DNA from: Pseudophaeobacter leonis
Lineage (GTDB): Bacteria; Pseudomonadota; Alphaproteobacteria; Rhodobacterales; Rhodobacteraceae
Assembly: GCF_002087335.1 (NCBI RefSeq)
Contig: NZ_MWVJ01000005.1
Location: 62,001-126,000 of the forward strand
Direction of reading: 5' to 3'
Length of the DNA stretch: 64,000 nt
Made by a program: the position numbers and the translations under genes. Positions 57,420 to 64,000 of this stretch are shown piece after piece. The notes under the pieces were generated by a model. It was not told the DNA's origin, searched no databases, and was given only the letters and a program-made list of their open reading frames with translations. How positions within the stretch are numbered: the stretch's first letter is position 1; the number at the start of each line of letters is the position of its first letter.

Positions 57420-58783
57420 CTATTATTGAGGCCACTGTGTCGCCCGTTCTGCTGAAGCAGGATATGGATCACCTGTTTCTGAAAAAGAAGCTGTTCAATT
57501 TTGCCCTGCCAGCGCTGCTGCTGGTCTATCTGGCCTATGTCTTTGTTGCCTTTGATATGGCCGGGCTGTGGCAGCGGGTCAGCTGGCAGAACGCCCAAAC
57601 GCTGGTCAGCGACAGCTACAGCTACAAGACCCATGTGACGCGAAACAACCGCGACGCCTCGGTCTCGGTGGCGATTGAGGGCGAGCGCAAGGGGCGCTAT
57701 CCGACAGGGCAAAGCCCGGAATGGGTAATGCTGGGGGAAACCACAGTGATTGATCTGGAGGGCGGCCATCTGGTGCGCTTTGGGCCCGATGACATTGAAT
57801 ATGACATTCCCGGCTATGGTCTGGTGCGCGCCACGCCCCAGGGCAGCAAGGGCGTGCAGGTTACGCTTCCAGCGGGCGAGGTGCCGGACTGGATCAGCGT
57901 TTCCAAGAACCGGTTGGCAATCAAGACCGAGGCCGGGCGCCTGACTGTAACCCGCAACCGCTCTGAGGTGTTTCGCTACTTTGTCGGCTGGGAGCTGTTT
58001 TTTTTCACCCTCGACAGCCCCTATCACGGGCTGGGCCTGGGAGAGCTGCTGGGCCGTGCCGCCACTGGCGAGGCCGGGGCGATCCTGCATGACTTCTGGA
58101 CCAACAAGATGTGGCGGCATCAGGACGTGGCCTGGGCCATTGCCGAGACCCTGCTGATGGCCTTTCTCGGCACCATTGGCGCGGGCATTGTGGCGCTGCC
58201 CCTGGCCTTTCTGGCGGCGCGCAACTTTAACCCGCTGGGACCTGCGCGCTTTGTCATGCGCCGGATCTTTGATTTTGTGCGCGGCGTAGACTCGCTGATC
58301 TGGACGGTGGTGTTGGCGCGGGCCTTTGGGCCGGGTCCTCTGACCGGGGCACTGGCGATTTTGGTCACAGACACGGGCACCTTTGGCAAGATCTTTTCTG
58401 AGGCGCTGGAGAATGTCGATGAAAAGCAGATCGAAGGGGTCGCCTCGACCGGGGCCAAACCGGCACAGCGCTATCGCTTTGGGGTGATCCCGCAGATCAC
58501 GCCGGTGCTGCTGAGCCAGCTGTTGTATTTCCTCGAATCCAACACGCGGTCGGCCACGATTATTGGCGCCATCACTGGCGGCGGTATTGGCCTGCTGCTG
58601 ACGCAGGCGATCATCACGCAGAAGGACTGGGAAGAAGTGGCCTATTACATCGTGCTGATCATCCTGATGGTGATGCTGATGGATTGGCTGTCTGGCTGGC
58701 TGCGGCGACGTCTGATCAAGGGCGAGGGCGGCAGGGCAAAGCGCAAAAGTCGCGCGGCGGGCAAGGCCTTTTTGTTGCCCTGA
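57416..58783 (+). CDS. phnE: Phosphonate ABC transporter permease PhnE (second, long form)
   Basis: This 455-residue permease subunit has the PhnE core in its C-terminal half (GLGLGELLGRAATGEAGAIL, GVASTGAKPAQRYRFGVIPQ, TRSATIIGAITGGGIGLLL). Between the first helix and the core it has an extra region of roughly 150 mostly beta-rich residues (residues about 55-180), likely periplasmic. This long-plus-short pair of PhnE proteins is common in alphaproteobacterial phosphonate operons. Start overlaps the previous gene (ATGA). Confidence 0.88.
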   Translation: MTIIEATVSPVLLKQDMDHLFLKKKLFNFALPALLLVYLAYVFVAFDMAGLWQRVSWQNAQTLVSDSYSYKTHVTRNNRDASVSVAIEGERKGRYPTGQSPEWVMLGETTVIDLEGGHLVRFGPDDIEYDIPGYGLVRATPQGSKGVQVTLPAGEVPDWISVSKNRLAIKTEAGRLTVTRNRSEVFRYFVGWELFFFTLDSPYHGLGLGELLGRAATGEAGAILHDFWTNKMWRHQDVAWAIAETLLMAFLGTIGAGIVALPLAFLAARNFNPLGPARFVMRRIFDFVRGVDSLIWTVVLARAFGPGPLTGALAILVTDTGTFGKIFSEALENVDEKQIEGVASTGAKPAQRYRFGVIPQITPVLLSQLLYFLESNTRSATIIGAITGGGIGLLLTQAIITQKDWEEVAYYIVLIILMVMLMDWLSGWLRRRLIKGEGGRAKRKSRAAGKAFLLP

Positions 58784-58830
58784 TACCAGTGCCTGAATGA
58801 TCATCTATATTTTCAATCCGCGGCTGTTCC

Positions 58831-59481
58831 ATGAGCACGGCTGCGGCATCTACCGGAGACTGCGTTGTGGCACGATTGTCAGCCGACACCCCGTTCTTTC
58901 ATCCTGACTGCCAGATCAGCGCCAGCAGTTTTGGCGCCTATGTCGAAATTGGCGCGGGCAGCCGCGTCGCCAACAGTGCGTTTGGCGACTATTCCTACTG
59001 CGACCGAGGCTGTGACATCGCCAATGCGGAGGTGGGAAAGTTCTCTAACATCGCCAGTGCAACGCGCATTGGAGCCACGGACCATCCTATGGAAAAGGCC
59101 TCGCTGCACCATTTTCACTACCGCTCGGCCCTTTACTGGGATGATGTGGAGGATGACGCAGACTGGTTTGCCCTGCGTGCCGGGCGCAAAGCGCATATCG
59201 GACATGACACCTGGATTGGGCATGGGGCTTTGATCAAACCAGAAGTGAGTATTGGCCACGGCGCAGTGGTTGCATCGGGAACGGTGGTGACCAAGGACGT
59301 CGCACCCTATACGATTGTAGGCGGCAACACGGCGCGACTGATCCGTCGCCGCTATAGCGAAACGGTGGCCGAGCGCATGATGGCGCTCGCCTGGTGGGAC
59401 TGGGACCACGAGCGCCTGCGGGATGCTCTTCCCGATTTTCGCAGCCTGAGCGCCGAGGCGTTTTTGGAAAAATATTCCTGA
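58831..59481 (+). CDS. Phosphonate-associated hexapeptide-repeat acyltransferase
   Basis: This 216-residue left-handed beta-helix protein has imperfect hexapeptide repeats (ISASSFGAYVEIGAGSRVANSAFGDYSYCDRGC and later IGHGALIKPEVSIGHGAVVASGTVVTK, both in shorter runs), the usual His-containing loop HFHYRSALYWDD, and a C-terminal RYSETVAERMMALAWWDWD. It fits the transferase family found in carbon-phosphorus lyase clusters (TIGR03308 type), probably acetylating an aminoalkylphosphonate or nucleotide intermediate; the substrate is unproven. It follows phnE by 47 bp, and no C-P lyase core gene comes after it. Confidence 0.85.
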   Translation: MSTAAASTGDCVVARLSADTPFFHPDCQISASSFGAYVEIGAGSRVANSAFGDYSYCDRGCDIANAEVGKFSNIASATRIGATDHPMEKASLHHFHYRSALYWDDVEDDADWFALRAGRKAHIGHDTWIGHGALIKPEVSIGHGAVVASGTVVTKDVAPYTIVGGNTARLIRRRYSETVAERMMALAWWDWDHERLRDALPDFRSLSAEAFLEKYS

Positions 59482-59534
59482 AAATGGGTCTGTACCTTCT
59501 GCATGCCTCTGTGTCGTAAACAAGGGCAAGGGGT

Positions 59535-59615
59535 GGGGCTCCCGCGCCTGAAGGGTGAACTGGCTTTGCCAGTGTCCCCCTGTCAGCCTTGGGCCCGGCG
59601 CCGCTTACGCGGCGC
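59535..59615 (-). repeat. Dispersed two-hairpin repeat, copy D
   Basis: Read on the minus strand: GCGCCGC-GTAA-GCGGCGC, CGGGCCCAAGG, hairpin 2 ACTGGC-AAA-GCCAGT, then CAGGCGCGGGAGCCCC. Layout matches the other copies. It lies 54 bp after the hexapeptide transferase stop in the 414-bp geneless stretch 59482-59895. Confidence 0.72.
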
Positions 59616-59766
59616 AAAAGTGACCTGCTGAGACGCTTCTGAAGGGCAGGTATGCCCCACAGAAGCCTTTTTGAGTATACTCTGGCGGAGACACCTCAAG
59701 GGTAAACCCTGCCTGCGGCGGGGCCGCTGGGGCGGCCCTTGCCCTGTCCCCGCCGAAAAGGGAAGG

Positions 59767-59837
59767 GCGCCGCGAAAGCGGCGCTGGGCCCAACGGGAGG
59801 AGAGCCCGCAGGGCGCGACCGACGGGCGGGAGCCCCC
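59767..59837 (+). repeat. Dispersed two-hairpin repeat, copy E
   Basis: GCGCCGC-GAAA-GCGGCGC is followed by TGGGCCCAACGGG, hairpin 2 (GCCC-GCA-GGGC) and GACGGGCGGGAGCCCCCC. It faces copy D, about 150 bp away in the opposite orientation, in the gap between the convergent phn and DUF6505 genes. Confidence 0.75.
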
Positions 59838-59842
59838 CGTTT

Positions 59843-59884
59843 CAGTTTCTCCGCCCCAGCTTCTCGGCCCCAGTCCCTCTTTCT
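59843..59884. repeat. Tandem array, three 14-bp units next to the DUF6505 stop
   Basis: CAGTTTCTCCGCCC, CAGCTTCTCGGCCC and CAGTCCCTCTTTCT are head to tail, with a further partial unit reaching the stop codon of the minus-strand DUF6505 gene at 59896. Confidence 0.7.
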
Positions 59885-59895
59885 CAGCCTTAGCC

Positions 59896-60375
59896 TCAGT
59901 CTTCGGGCGTCACGTGTAGGGCAAATTGCTCCAACCCTGCGGATTGGGCCTCAATGCTGCGATAGCTTTCACGCACACCGGCGTCGCTCAGATCGCGGGC
60001 AACAGTCAGCAGGGTGTTGGCGGTATGTTCGGCGCAAATCTCCTGCATCTGCCGCAGCTCTTCACGGGCTACAGGGCGCGCGGCATCAAGGTCCGGGGCG
60101 CCGTAGACGGAGACAAAATGTTGCGCCAGAAGATCCGTGAGCTGGCTCAGTTCGGTCTCTTCAATTTTGGTCACGGCAACAAAGGTCACCCGCCCTGAGG
60201 TCTCCAGCCCCAACCAGCCATTGGCAAAAGCCTGGCGTTGCTTGCCTGTCAGGTCTGCCTCGCACCAGTTGGAAAATTCAAACCCGCCTGAAATGCACCA
60301 CTCCCCGGTGCGCGCCGGGTTGGCAAAGACGTTCTGATCGCTCTCGTCGAAATGGATGGCGCGGGCCAGCTGCAT
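59896..60375 (-). CDS. DUF6505 family protein
   Basis: This 159-residue cytoplasmic protein begins MQLARAIHFDESDQNVFANPA, with the strongly conserved run GEWCISGGFEFSNWCEADL and GWLGLETSGRVTFVAVTKI. I recognise it as the DUF6505 family, found almost only beside Fe-S/ferredoxin genes of Rhodobacterales and relatives; no function is known. Its start overlaps the previous stop (TGATG). A longer frame to 60528 is out of the family. Confidence 0.82.
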   Translation of the reverse strand: MQLARAIHFDESDQNVFANPARTGEWCISGGFEFSNWCEADLTGKQRQAFANGWLGLETSGRVTFVAVTKIEETELSQLTDLLAQHFVSVYGAPDLDAARPVAREELRQMQEICAEHTANTLLTVARDLSDAGVRESYRSIEAQSAGLEQFALHVTPED

Positions 60376-61079
60376 CAAAGGGTCTCCAATCGTGTGGTCA
60401 GGGGAATGAGGTGGGTGGTGTCCTGGTCGCGTAGCAGCATGCCAAAGTCCTCGTCGACCCCGAGGAAGGTTCCTGTGGCCCCATACCATGTGCCGTCTTC
60501 GCCAAGGCCGTGGGCCAGGCCGCGCCATTCAGCGTGCAGGGGTTCCAGGCCATCTTCTTCCCAGCGGGATATCCAGTGCAGCGTGTGGCGCGCCCAGCTC
60601 TCCAGGAGTGCCGGGGCCTTCACATCGGCGCAGCCTTCGGCATAAAGCGCGGTCTCATCAGGGGTCTCGCCGCCATCTTCGCTAGCGGGCCAGAGCGGCA
60701 ATTGCAGCCCCACCACCAGCCAGTCGGGCACCTCATTGGGGTCGGTGGTGCTGGCTGCAACCCGCAGGGTGCCGCAGCGCGCGCCATTGATGCGCAGCCC
60801 GCCGCCCCATTCCAGATGCACCGCGACCTCGGGCGGGGCCAGCGCACCCAGGGCATTTTGCAACCCGATGCCACAGGTGGGCAGCATGGCCATTGCCTTG
60901 CTTAGGGGCACTTCGGGTGCAAAAACCAGTGCCGCTCGCAGGCAATCGGGGGCCAGGTTGTGGACAACCAAACCCGCATCACAGCCCAGCACGGCCCGCT
61001 GGCAGGCGGTCTCAAAAGGATCCTCCTGCCCGGTCACCGCAAGGCCGGACATCAATGGGGGAAAGGCTGGATCGCTCAT
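60375..61079 (-). CDS. Biotin/lipoate-protein-ligase-like protein (DUF4444)
   Basis: This 234-residue protein resembles the biotin/lipoate ligase A/B fold: HLEWGGGLRINGARCGTLRVAAS matches the region around the ligand pocket, and LLESWARHTLHWISRWEEDG begins the C-terminal DUF4444-like part. Catalytic lysine and RGR-type motifs of true ligases are not obvious, so activity is uncertain. The start ATG at 61079 overlaps the Mrp stop (ATGA), and DUF6505 follows in the same operon. Confidence 0.8.
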   Translation of the reverse strand: MSDPAFPPLMSGLAVTGQEDPFETACQRAVLGCDAGLVVHNLAPDCLRAALVFAPEVPLSKAMAMLPTCGIGLQNALGALAPPEVAVHLEWGGGLRINGARCGTLRVAASTTDPNEVPDWLVVGLQLPLWPASEDGGETPDETALYAEGCADVKAPALLESWARHTLHWISRWEEDGLEPLHAEWRGLAHGLGEDGTWYGATGTFLGVDEDFGMLLRDQDTTHLIPLTTRLETL

Positions 61080-62143
61080 GCAGCGCCCCGCTCTACCAGG
61101 GCTTTTGCCACGTCCAAAAAGGCCTTGGCCTGGGCGCTGTCTGGTTTGGCCGCAACAATCGGCACGCCGCTGTCCGCCGCCAGACGCACATCCAGATGCA
61201 GCGGAATTTCCGCCAGCAAGGGCACGTTGAGCTTTTTGGCCTCTTCGGCCACACCACCATGACCAAACACATGTTCCTCGTGACCGCAGTTCGAGCAAAT
61301 ATGGGTGGACATGTTTTCAATCATGCCAAGGATCGGCACGTTGAGCTTGTTGAACATGTCGATGCCTTTGCGCGCATCAATCAAAGCCACATCCTGCGGC
61401 GTTGAGACGATCACTGCGCCATCCACATGGGTCTTTTGCGCCAGGGTCATCTGCACGTCACCTGTGCCGGGCGGCAGATCAACGATCAGGACGTCCAGAG
61501 CGCCCCATTGCACCTGCATCAGCATCTGCTGCAAGGCACCCATCAGCATGGGGCCACGCCAGACCACGGCCTGATCGTCATTGGTCATCAAGCCAATCGA
61601 CATCATGGTGACACCGTGATTGCGCAGCGGCAGGATGGTCTTGCCATCCGGGCTGGCGGGGCGGCCTGAAACGCCCAGCCTGGGCGGCTGCGAGGGGCCG
61701 TAGACGTCAGCATCCAAAAGCCCAACGCGGCGTCCCTGAGCGGCCAGCGCACAGGCCAGATTGGCGGAAACGGTCGATTTCCCCACGCCGCCCCTGCCAG
61801 AGGCAACCGCCAGAATGCGATCCACGCCCGGGATCTTTTGCGGGCCCTGAGCGGCCGCGGGTTTGTTGGGCTTCAAATCCGGTGGCGGGGCCTTGGCGGA
61901 ATGCCCGGTCAGCATGGCCGAGACCTTGTCGACACCTTCCAGCCCTGTGACCACAGCCTCAGCCTGATCGCGGATTGGCGCATAGATATCTGATTTGGCA
62001 GGATCGATCTCGAGCACAAACAGCACGGATCCCCCTTCAATATTCAAGCCACGCACGATGCCTGCGGCAACGATGTCCTGACCGCTGACGGGGTCAGAAA
62101 TGTTCTTAAGGGCCGCGAGGACGGTTTCTCGGGTGATTGACAC
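61076..62143 (-). CDS. Mrp/NBP35 family Fe-S cluster carrier ATPase (ApbC-like)
   Basis: This 355-residue P-loop ATPase has an N-terminal MIP18-like domain (ALKNISDPVSGQDIVAAGIVRG) and the deviant Walker A ASGRGGVGKST near residue 118. DADVYGPSQPPRLG follows, and the CxxC cluster site lies in THICSNCGHEEHVFG near residue 270. It carries or transfers Fe-S clusters to apo-proteins. Its genomic partner, the multi-cluster ferredoxin upstream, is a plausible client. Start ATG at 62143 gives MSITRETVLAALKN. Confidence 0.9.
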   Translation of the reverse strand: MSITRETVLAALKNISDPVSGQDIVAAGIVRGLNIEGGSVLFVLEIDPAKSDIYAPIRDQAEAVVTGLEGVDKVSAMLTGHSAKAPPPDLKPNKPAAAQGPQKIPGVDRILAVASGRGGVGKSTVSANLACALAAQGRRVGLLDADVYGPSQPPRLGVSGRPASPDGKTILPLRNHGVTMMSIGLMTNDDQAVVWRGPMLMGALQQMLMQVQWGALDVLIVDLPPGTGDVQMTLAQKTHVDGAVIVSTPQDVALIDARKGIDMFNKLNVPILGMIENMSTHICSNCGHEEHVFGHGGVAEEAKKLNVPLLAEIPLHLDVRLAADSGVPIVAAKPDSAQAKAFLDVAKALVERGAA

Positions 62144-62389
62144 GCGGGTCTTGCTCCTTTGTTGGGGGCCCGTCTAGGCGGGCTCTTGTCGGGCTCTGGG
62201 CGGGGAGAGCAGCGGCCTTGCGAGCTGCAGTCTTTCCCGTTTGGTTTTTATCTATCTGATCTGTCGCTTTGGTGCATCTGCCAACTGCTCTGACACGGGA
62301 AATCACAGGGGGAATCATATGGCGCCTTTGGACAGGCCCCGGCGACACAGGCGCAGGCAGAGGCAGTGGCCGCCAGTCCCATGCTGGCT

Positions 62390-64000
62390 CTAGTGATCCC
62401 GCCGTTTGCTCAGATAATCCTCTGTGGTGCGGACCTGCGGACGCTCGGCGCCTGCAAGCGGGCTGTCTTTCTGGTGGAACTGGGCCTGAACCCGGCAATT
62501 GTCACACATCTGGATCATCCGGGCCATCTCGGGGCGGGCGAACATTGCGTGCTTACCGGCCAGTTTTTCGGTGATCTTTTCGATGGTCGATTTCACCCCA
62601 AACAGGGCGCCGCAGTCGACACAGGCAAAAGGCTCCTCTTCGTGCAGCACCACCTGCGACAGGGCCTCTGGTGTGAGGTTCAGGCGTGGCTCATAGGTGA
62701 TGGCATCTTCCGGACAGGTATTGGCACAGATGCCACATTGCAGGCAGGCATCTTCCTGAAACCTGAGCTGCGGCAGATCCGGGTTGTCGCCCAGAGCCCC
62801 CGAGGGGCAGAGCGACACACAGGACAGACACAGGGTGCAGCTATCCTGATTTACCAGCACCGCCCCGTAGGGGGCCTGATCGGGCAACGCCAGGTGTTGC
62901 GCCTCGGGGTGCAGGGTCTGGGCCGCCTGCCGGGTGATCTGGCGGCGCGACCCCTTGGGGCGGATCGGCGTCGAAACTGGCGCCGGGGCGACGGTGTTAT
63001 ACAGGGCGTCCCTCAGGGCATCGGGATCCTCAAGATCCAGCAGCCGGGCACGGCCGGCGCCCGCAATGGCCAGCGCCAGATCCAGTTCGCCCTGTTGTAC
63101 ATCCCGGTCAACCCCGCGGCTAAGCAACAGCGACACATCAGAAAATCCGGCCGCCAGAGCCGCCAGAATTTCGGCATGGCCAAAGGCGTTGAGCGCATCG
63201 ACCTCAATCGGGACCACATCAGCAGGCAGACCGCGGCCAAAGCGCGCCGCAAGGCGGATCATTTCGCTGCCGTGCTCATTGACCACCAACAGACGTGGTG
63301 CCAGGCCACCGGCCTCAAGATAGGCTTTGGCGAGGGTCTGGATGCGGCTGAACTGCGCCTCGGTTGGCGGCGCATCATAGGTGATCGCGCCCGAGGGACA
63401 CAGCGCCGCACAGGCACCACAGCCGGCACAGACCATCGGGTCAATACTGACATGATCGCCTGCGGAGGTGATCGCCGAGGTCGGGCAATGATCGAGACAT
63501 TTGTTGCAGCCCTTTTGACTGGCCCGTGAATGCGCGCAAAGCAAAGGCTCGTGCCGCAGGTAGAGCGGTTTTTCAAAGGTGCCAACCATCTGGCTGGCGC
63601 TGAGGATCGCGTCGGCCACCGCCTGCGGGTTTTTGGGATCGGCGCGCAGATAGCCTTCGCGTTTTTCAGGGGCTGGAAACAGCGGCGTGGTGCCCCTGAG
63701 GTCGAGAATAATGTCGCAGTCCGACACGCCTCCATCCTGGGGCGGCGACCAGGACCACTGCCGCCCGGTGGTGTCGAGCTGTTGCAACGCGTCAAAACTG
63801 ACCTGAAACTGCCCCAGCGCGCCCTGTGCCTGGCGCAAGCGGCCAAGGATTATGTCAAATCCGCGCCCCAGCGCCGTGCCCGTGGCGGGCTCCTGCGCGC
63901 CGCTGCCTTCCAGCAACACAGTGACACCCAGAGACTCCTGCAGGCGTTCAGCAGCCGCAAGACTGAGCTCGGGCGCCCCGAGAATGAGGCAAAGCCCCTC
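62390..64000 (-). CDS. Multi-cluster 4Fe-4S ferredoxin-type protein, partial (start beyond window)
   Basis: A long iron-sulfur protein whose frame stays open to the right edge; 536 codons are visible. Cysteine clusters are CNKCLDHCPTSAI and CAGCGACAALCPSGAI near the middle, and later CTLCLSCVSLCPSGAL and CLQCGICANTCPEDAI. A final CDNC follows. This implies several 4Fe-4S centres and an electron-transfer role. In related genomes it lies beside formate-dehydrogenase accessory genes, but none is seen here. The stop TAG is at 62390, and 246 bp without any gene separate it from the Mrp gene. Confidence 0.87.
   Translation of the reverse strand, partial: EGLCLILGAPELSLAAAERLQESLGVTVLLEGSGAQEPATGTALGRGFDIILGRLRQAQGALGQFQVSFDALQQLDTTGRQWSWSPPQDGGVSDCDIILDLRGTTPLFPAPEKREGYLRADPKNPQAVADAILSASQMVGTFEKPLYLRHEPLLCAHSRASQKGCNKCLDHCPTSAITSAGDHVSIDPMVCAGCGACAALCPSGAITYDAPPTEAQFSRIQTLAKAYLEAGGLAPRLLVVNEHGSEMIRLAARFGRGLPADVVPIEVDALNAFGHAEILAALAAGFSDVSLLLSRGVDRDVQQGELDLALAIAGAGRARLLDLEDPDALRDALYNTVAPAPVSTPIRPKGSRRQITRQAAQTLHPEAQHLALPDQAPYGAVLVNQDSCTLCLSCVSLCPSGALGDNPDLPQLRFQEDACLQCGICANTCPEDAITYEPRLNLTPEALSQVVLHEEEPFACVDCGALFGVKSTIEKITEKLAGKHAMFARPEMARMIQMCDNCRVQAQFHQKDSPLAGAERPQVRTTEDYLSKRRDH

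Noticed and set aside
57368-58804. 478-codon minus-strand open frame
   Set aside because: Antisense of the second phnE; no motif, and the forward gene is unambiguous.
62144-62389. Small gene between the Mrp and ferredoxin genes
   Set aside because: Open frames there are low-complexity shadows without ribosome sites or homology that I recognise.

Overview
The window looks like chromosome from a marine alphaproteobacterium of the Roseobacter group (Rhodobacteraceae). This is inferred from GC-rich coding DNA, the gene families present (TIGR02186 next to TauE/SafE, DUF6505 next to a biotin/lipoate-ligase-like protein, PhnCDEE plus a hexapeptide transferase, the paa set) and the protein sequence style. 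No rRNA, tRNA, phage, IS element or CRISPR array was seen.

Layout. 1-2.7 kb: the tail of an unidentified gene, a RecD-like helicase and an SDR oxidoreductase. 2.8-4.6 kb (minus): TIGR02186 protein and a TauE/SafE exporter. 4.8-9.7 kb (minus): a BMP-type ABC importer (binding protein, double ATPase, two permeases) of the nucleoside class. 9.9-13.8 kb (minus): RimI, TsaB, GFA-family protein, NfuA, universal stress protein, branched-chain aminotransferase. 14.4-20.2 kb (minus): phenylacetyl-CoA epoxidase operon, thiolase-paaABCDE plus an extra PaaA/PaaC-family gene. 20.5-27.2 kb (plus, divergent): AtuA-like protein, both subunits of a biotin-dependent acyl-CoA carboxylase and a nitronate monooxygenase. 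Two TetR-type operator palindromes lie between these operons. 27.5-30.2 kb: sulfatase and GntR regulator. 30.2-36.3 kb: class I amidotransferase, cytochrome P450, glutamine-synthetase-like ligase, class III aminotransferase and IclR regulator, possibly an amine-catabolism neighbourhood. 36.5-42.4 kb: tripartite tricarboxylate transporter TctCBA, aldehyde dehydrogenase and a Tm-1-like protein. 42.8-51.4 kb: a beta-oxidation operon (FadJ-like, thiolase, two acyl-CoA dehydrogenases, thioesterase, enoyl-CoA hydratase, acyl-CoA ligase). 51.4-54.5 kb (minus): chemoreceptor and ribulose-phosphate 3-epimerase. 54.6-59.5 kb: phosphonate importer phnC-D-E-E and a hexapeptide transferase. 59.9-64 kb (minus): DUF6505, biotin/lipoate-ligase-like protein, Mrp ATPase and a multi-cluster ferredoxin running off the right edge.

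Three things stand out. First, at least sixteen otherwise well-preserved reading frames or frame joints are broken by single-base insertions or deletions, including in the expectedly important gene rpe. This looks more like consensus error than natural decay, but the P450 and sulfatase genes also carry damaging substitutions. Second, short degenerate tandem arrays (8-18 bp units) repeatedly sit at the very 3' ends of genes. Third, a dispersed two-hairpin repeat with conserved joining sequences occurs five times between genes, with stems that differ in sequence but keep pairing. The last two have no feature type to explain them and are the best candidates for something undescribed.
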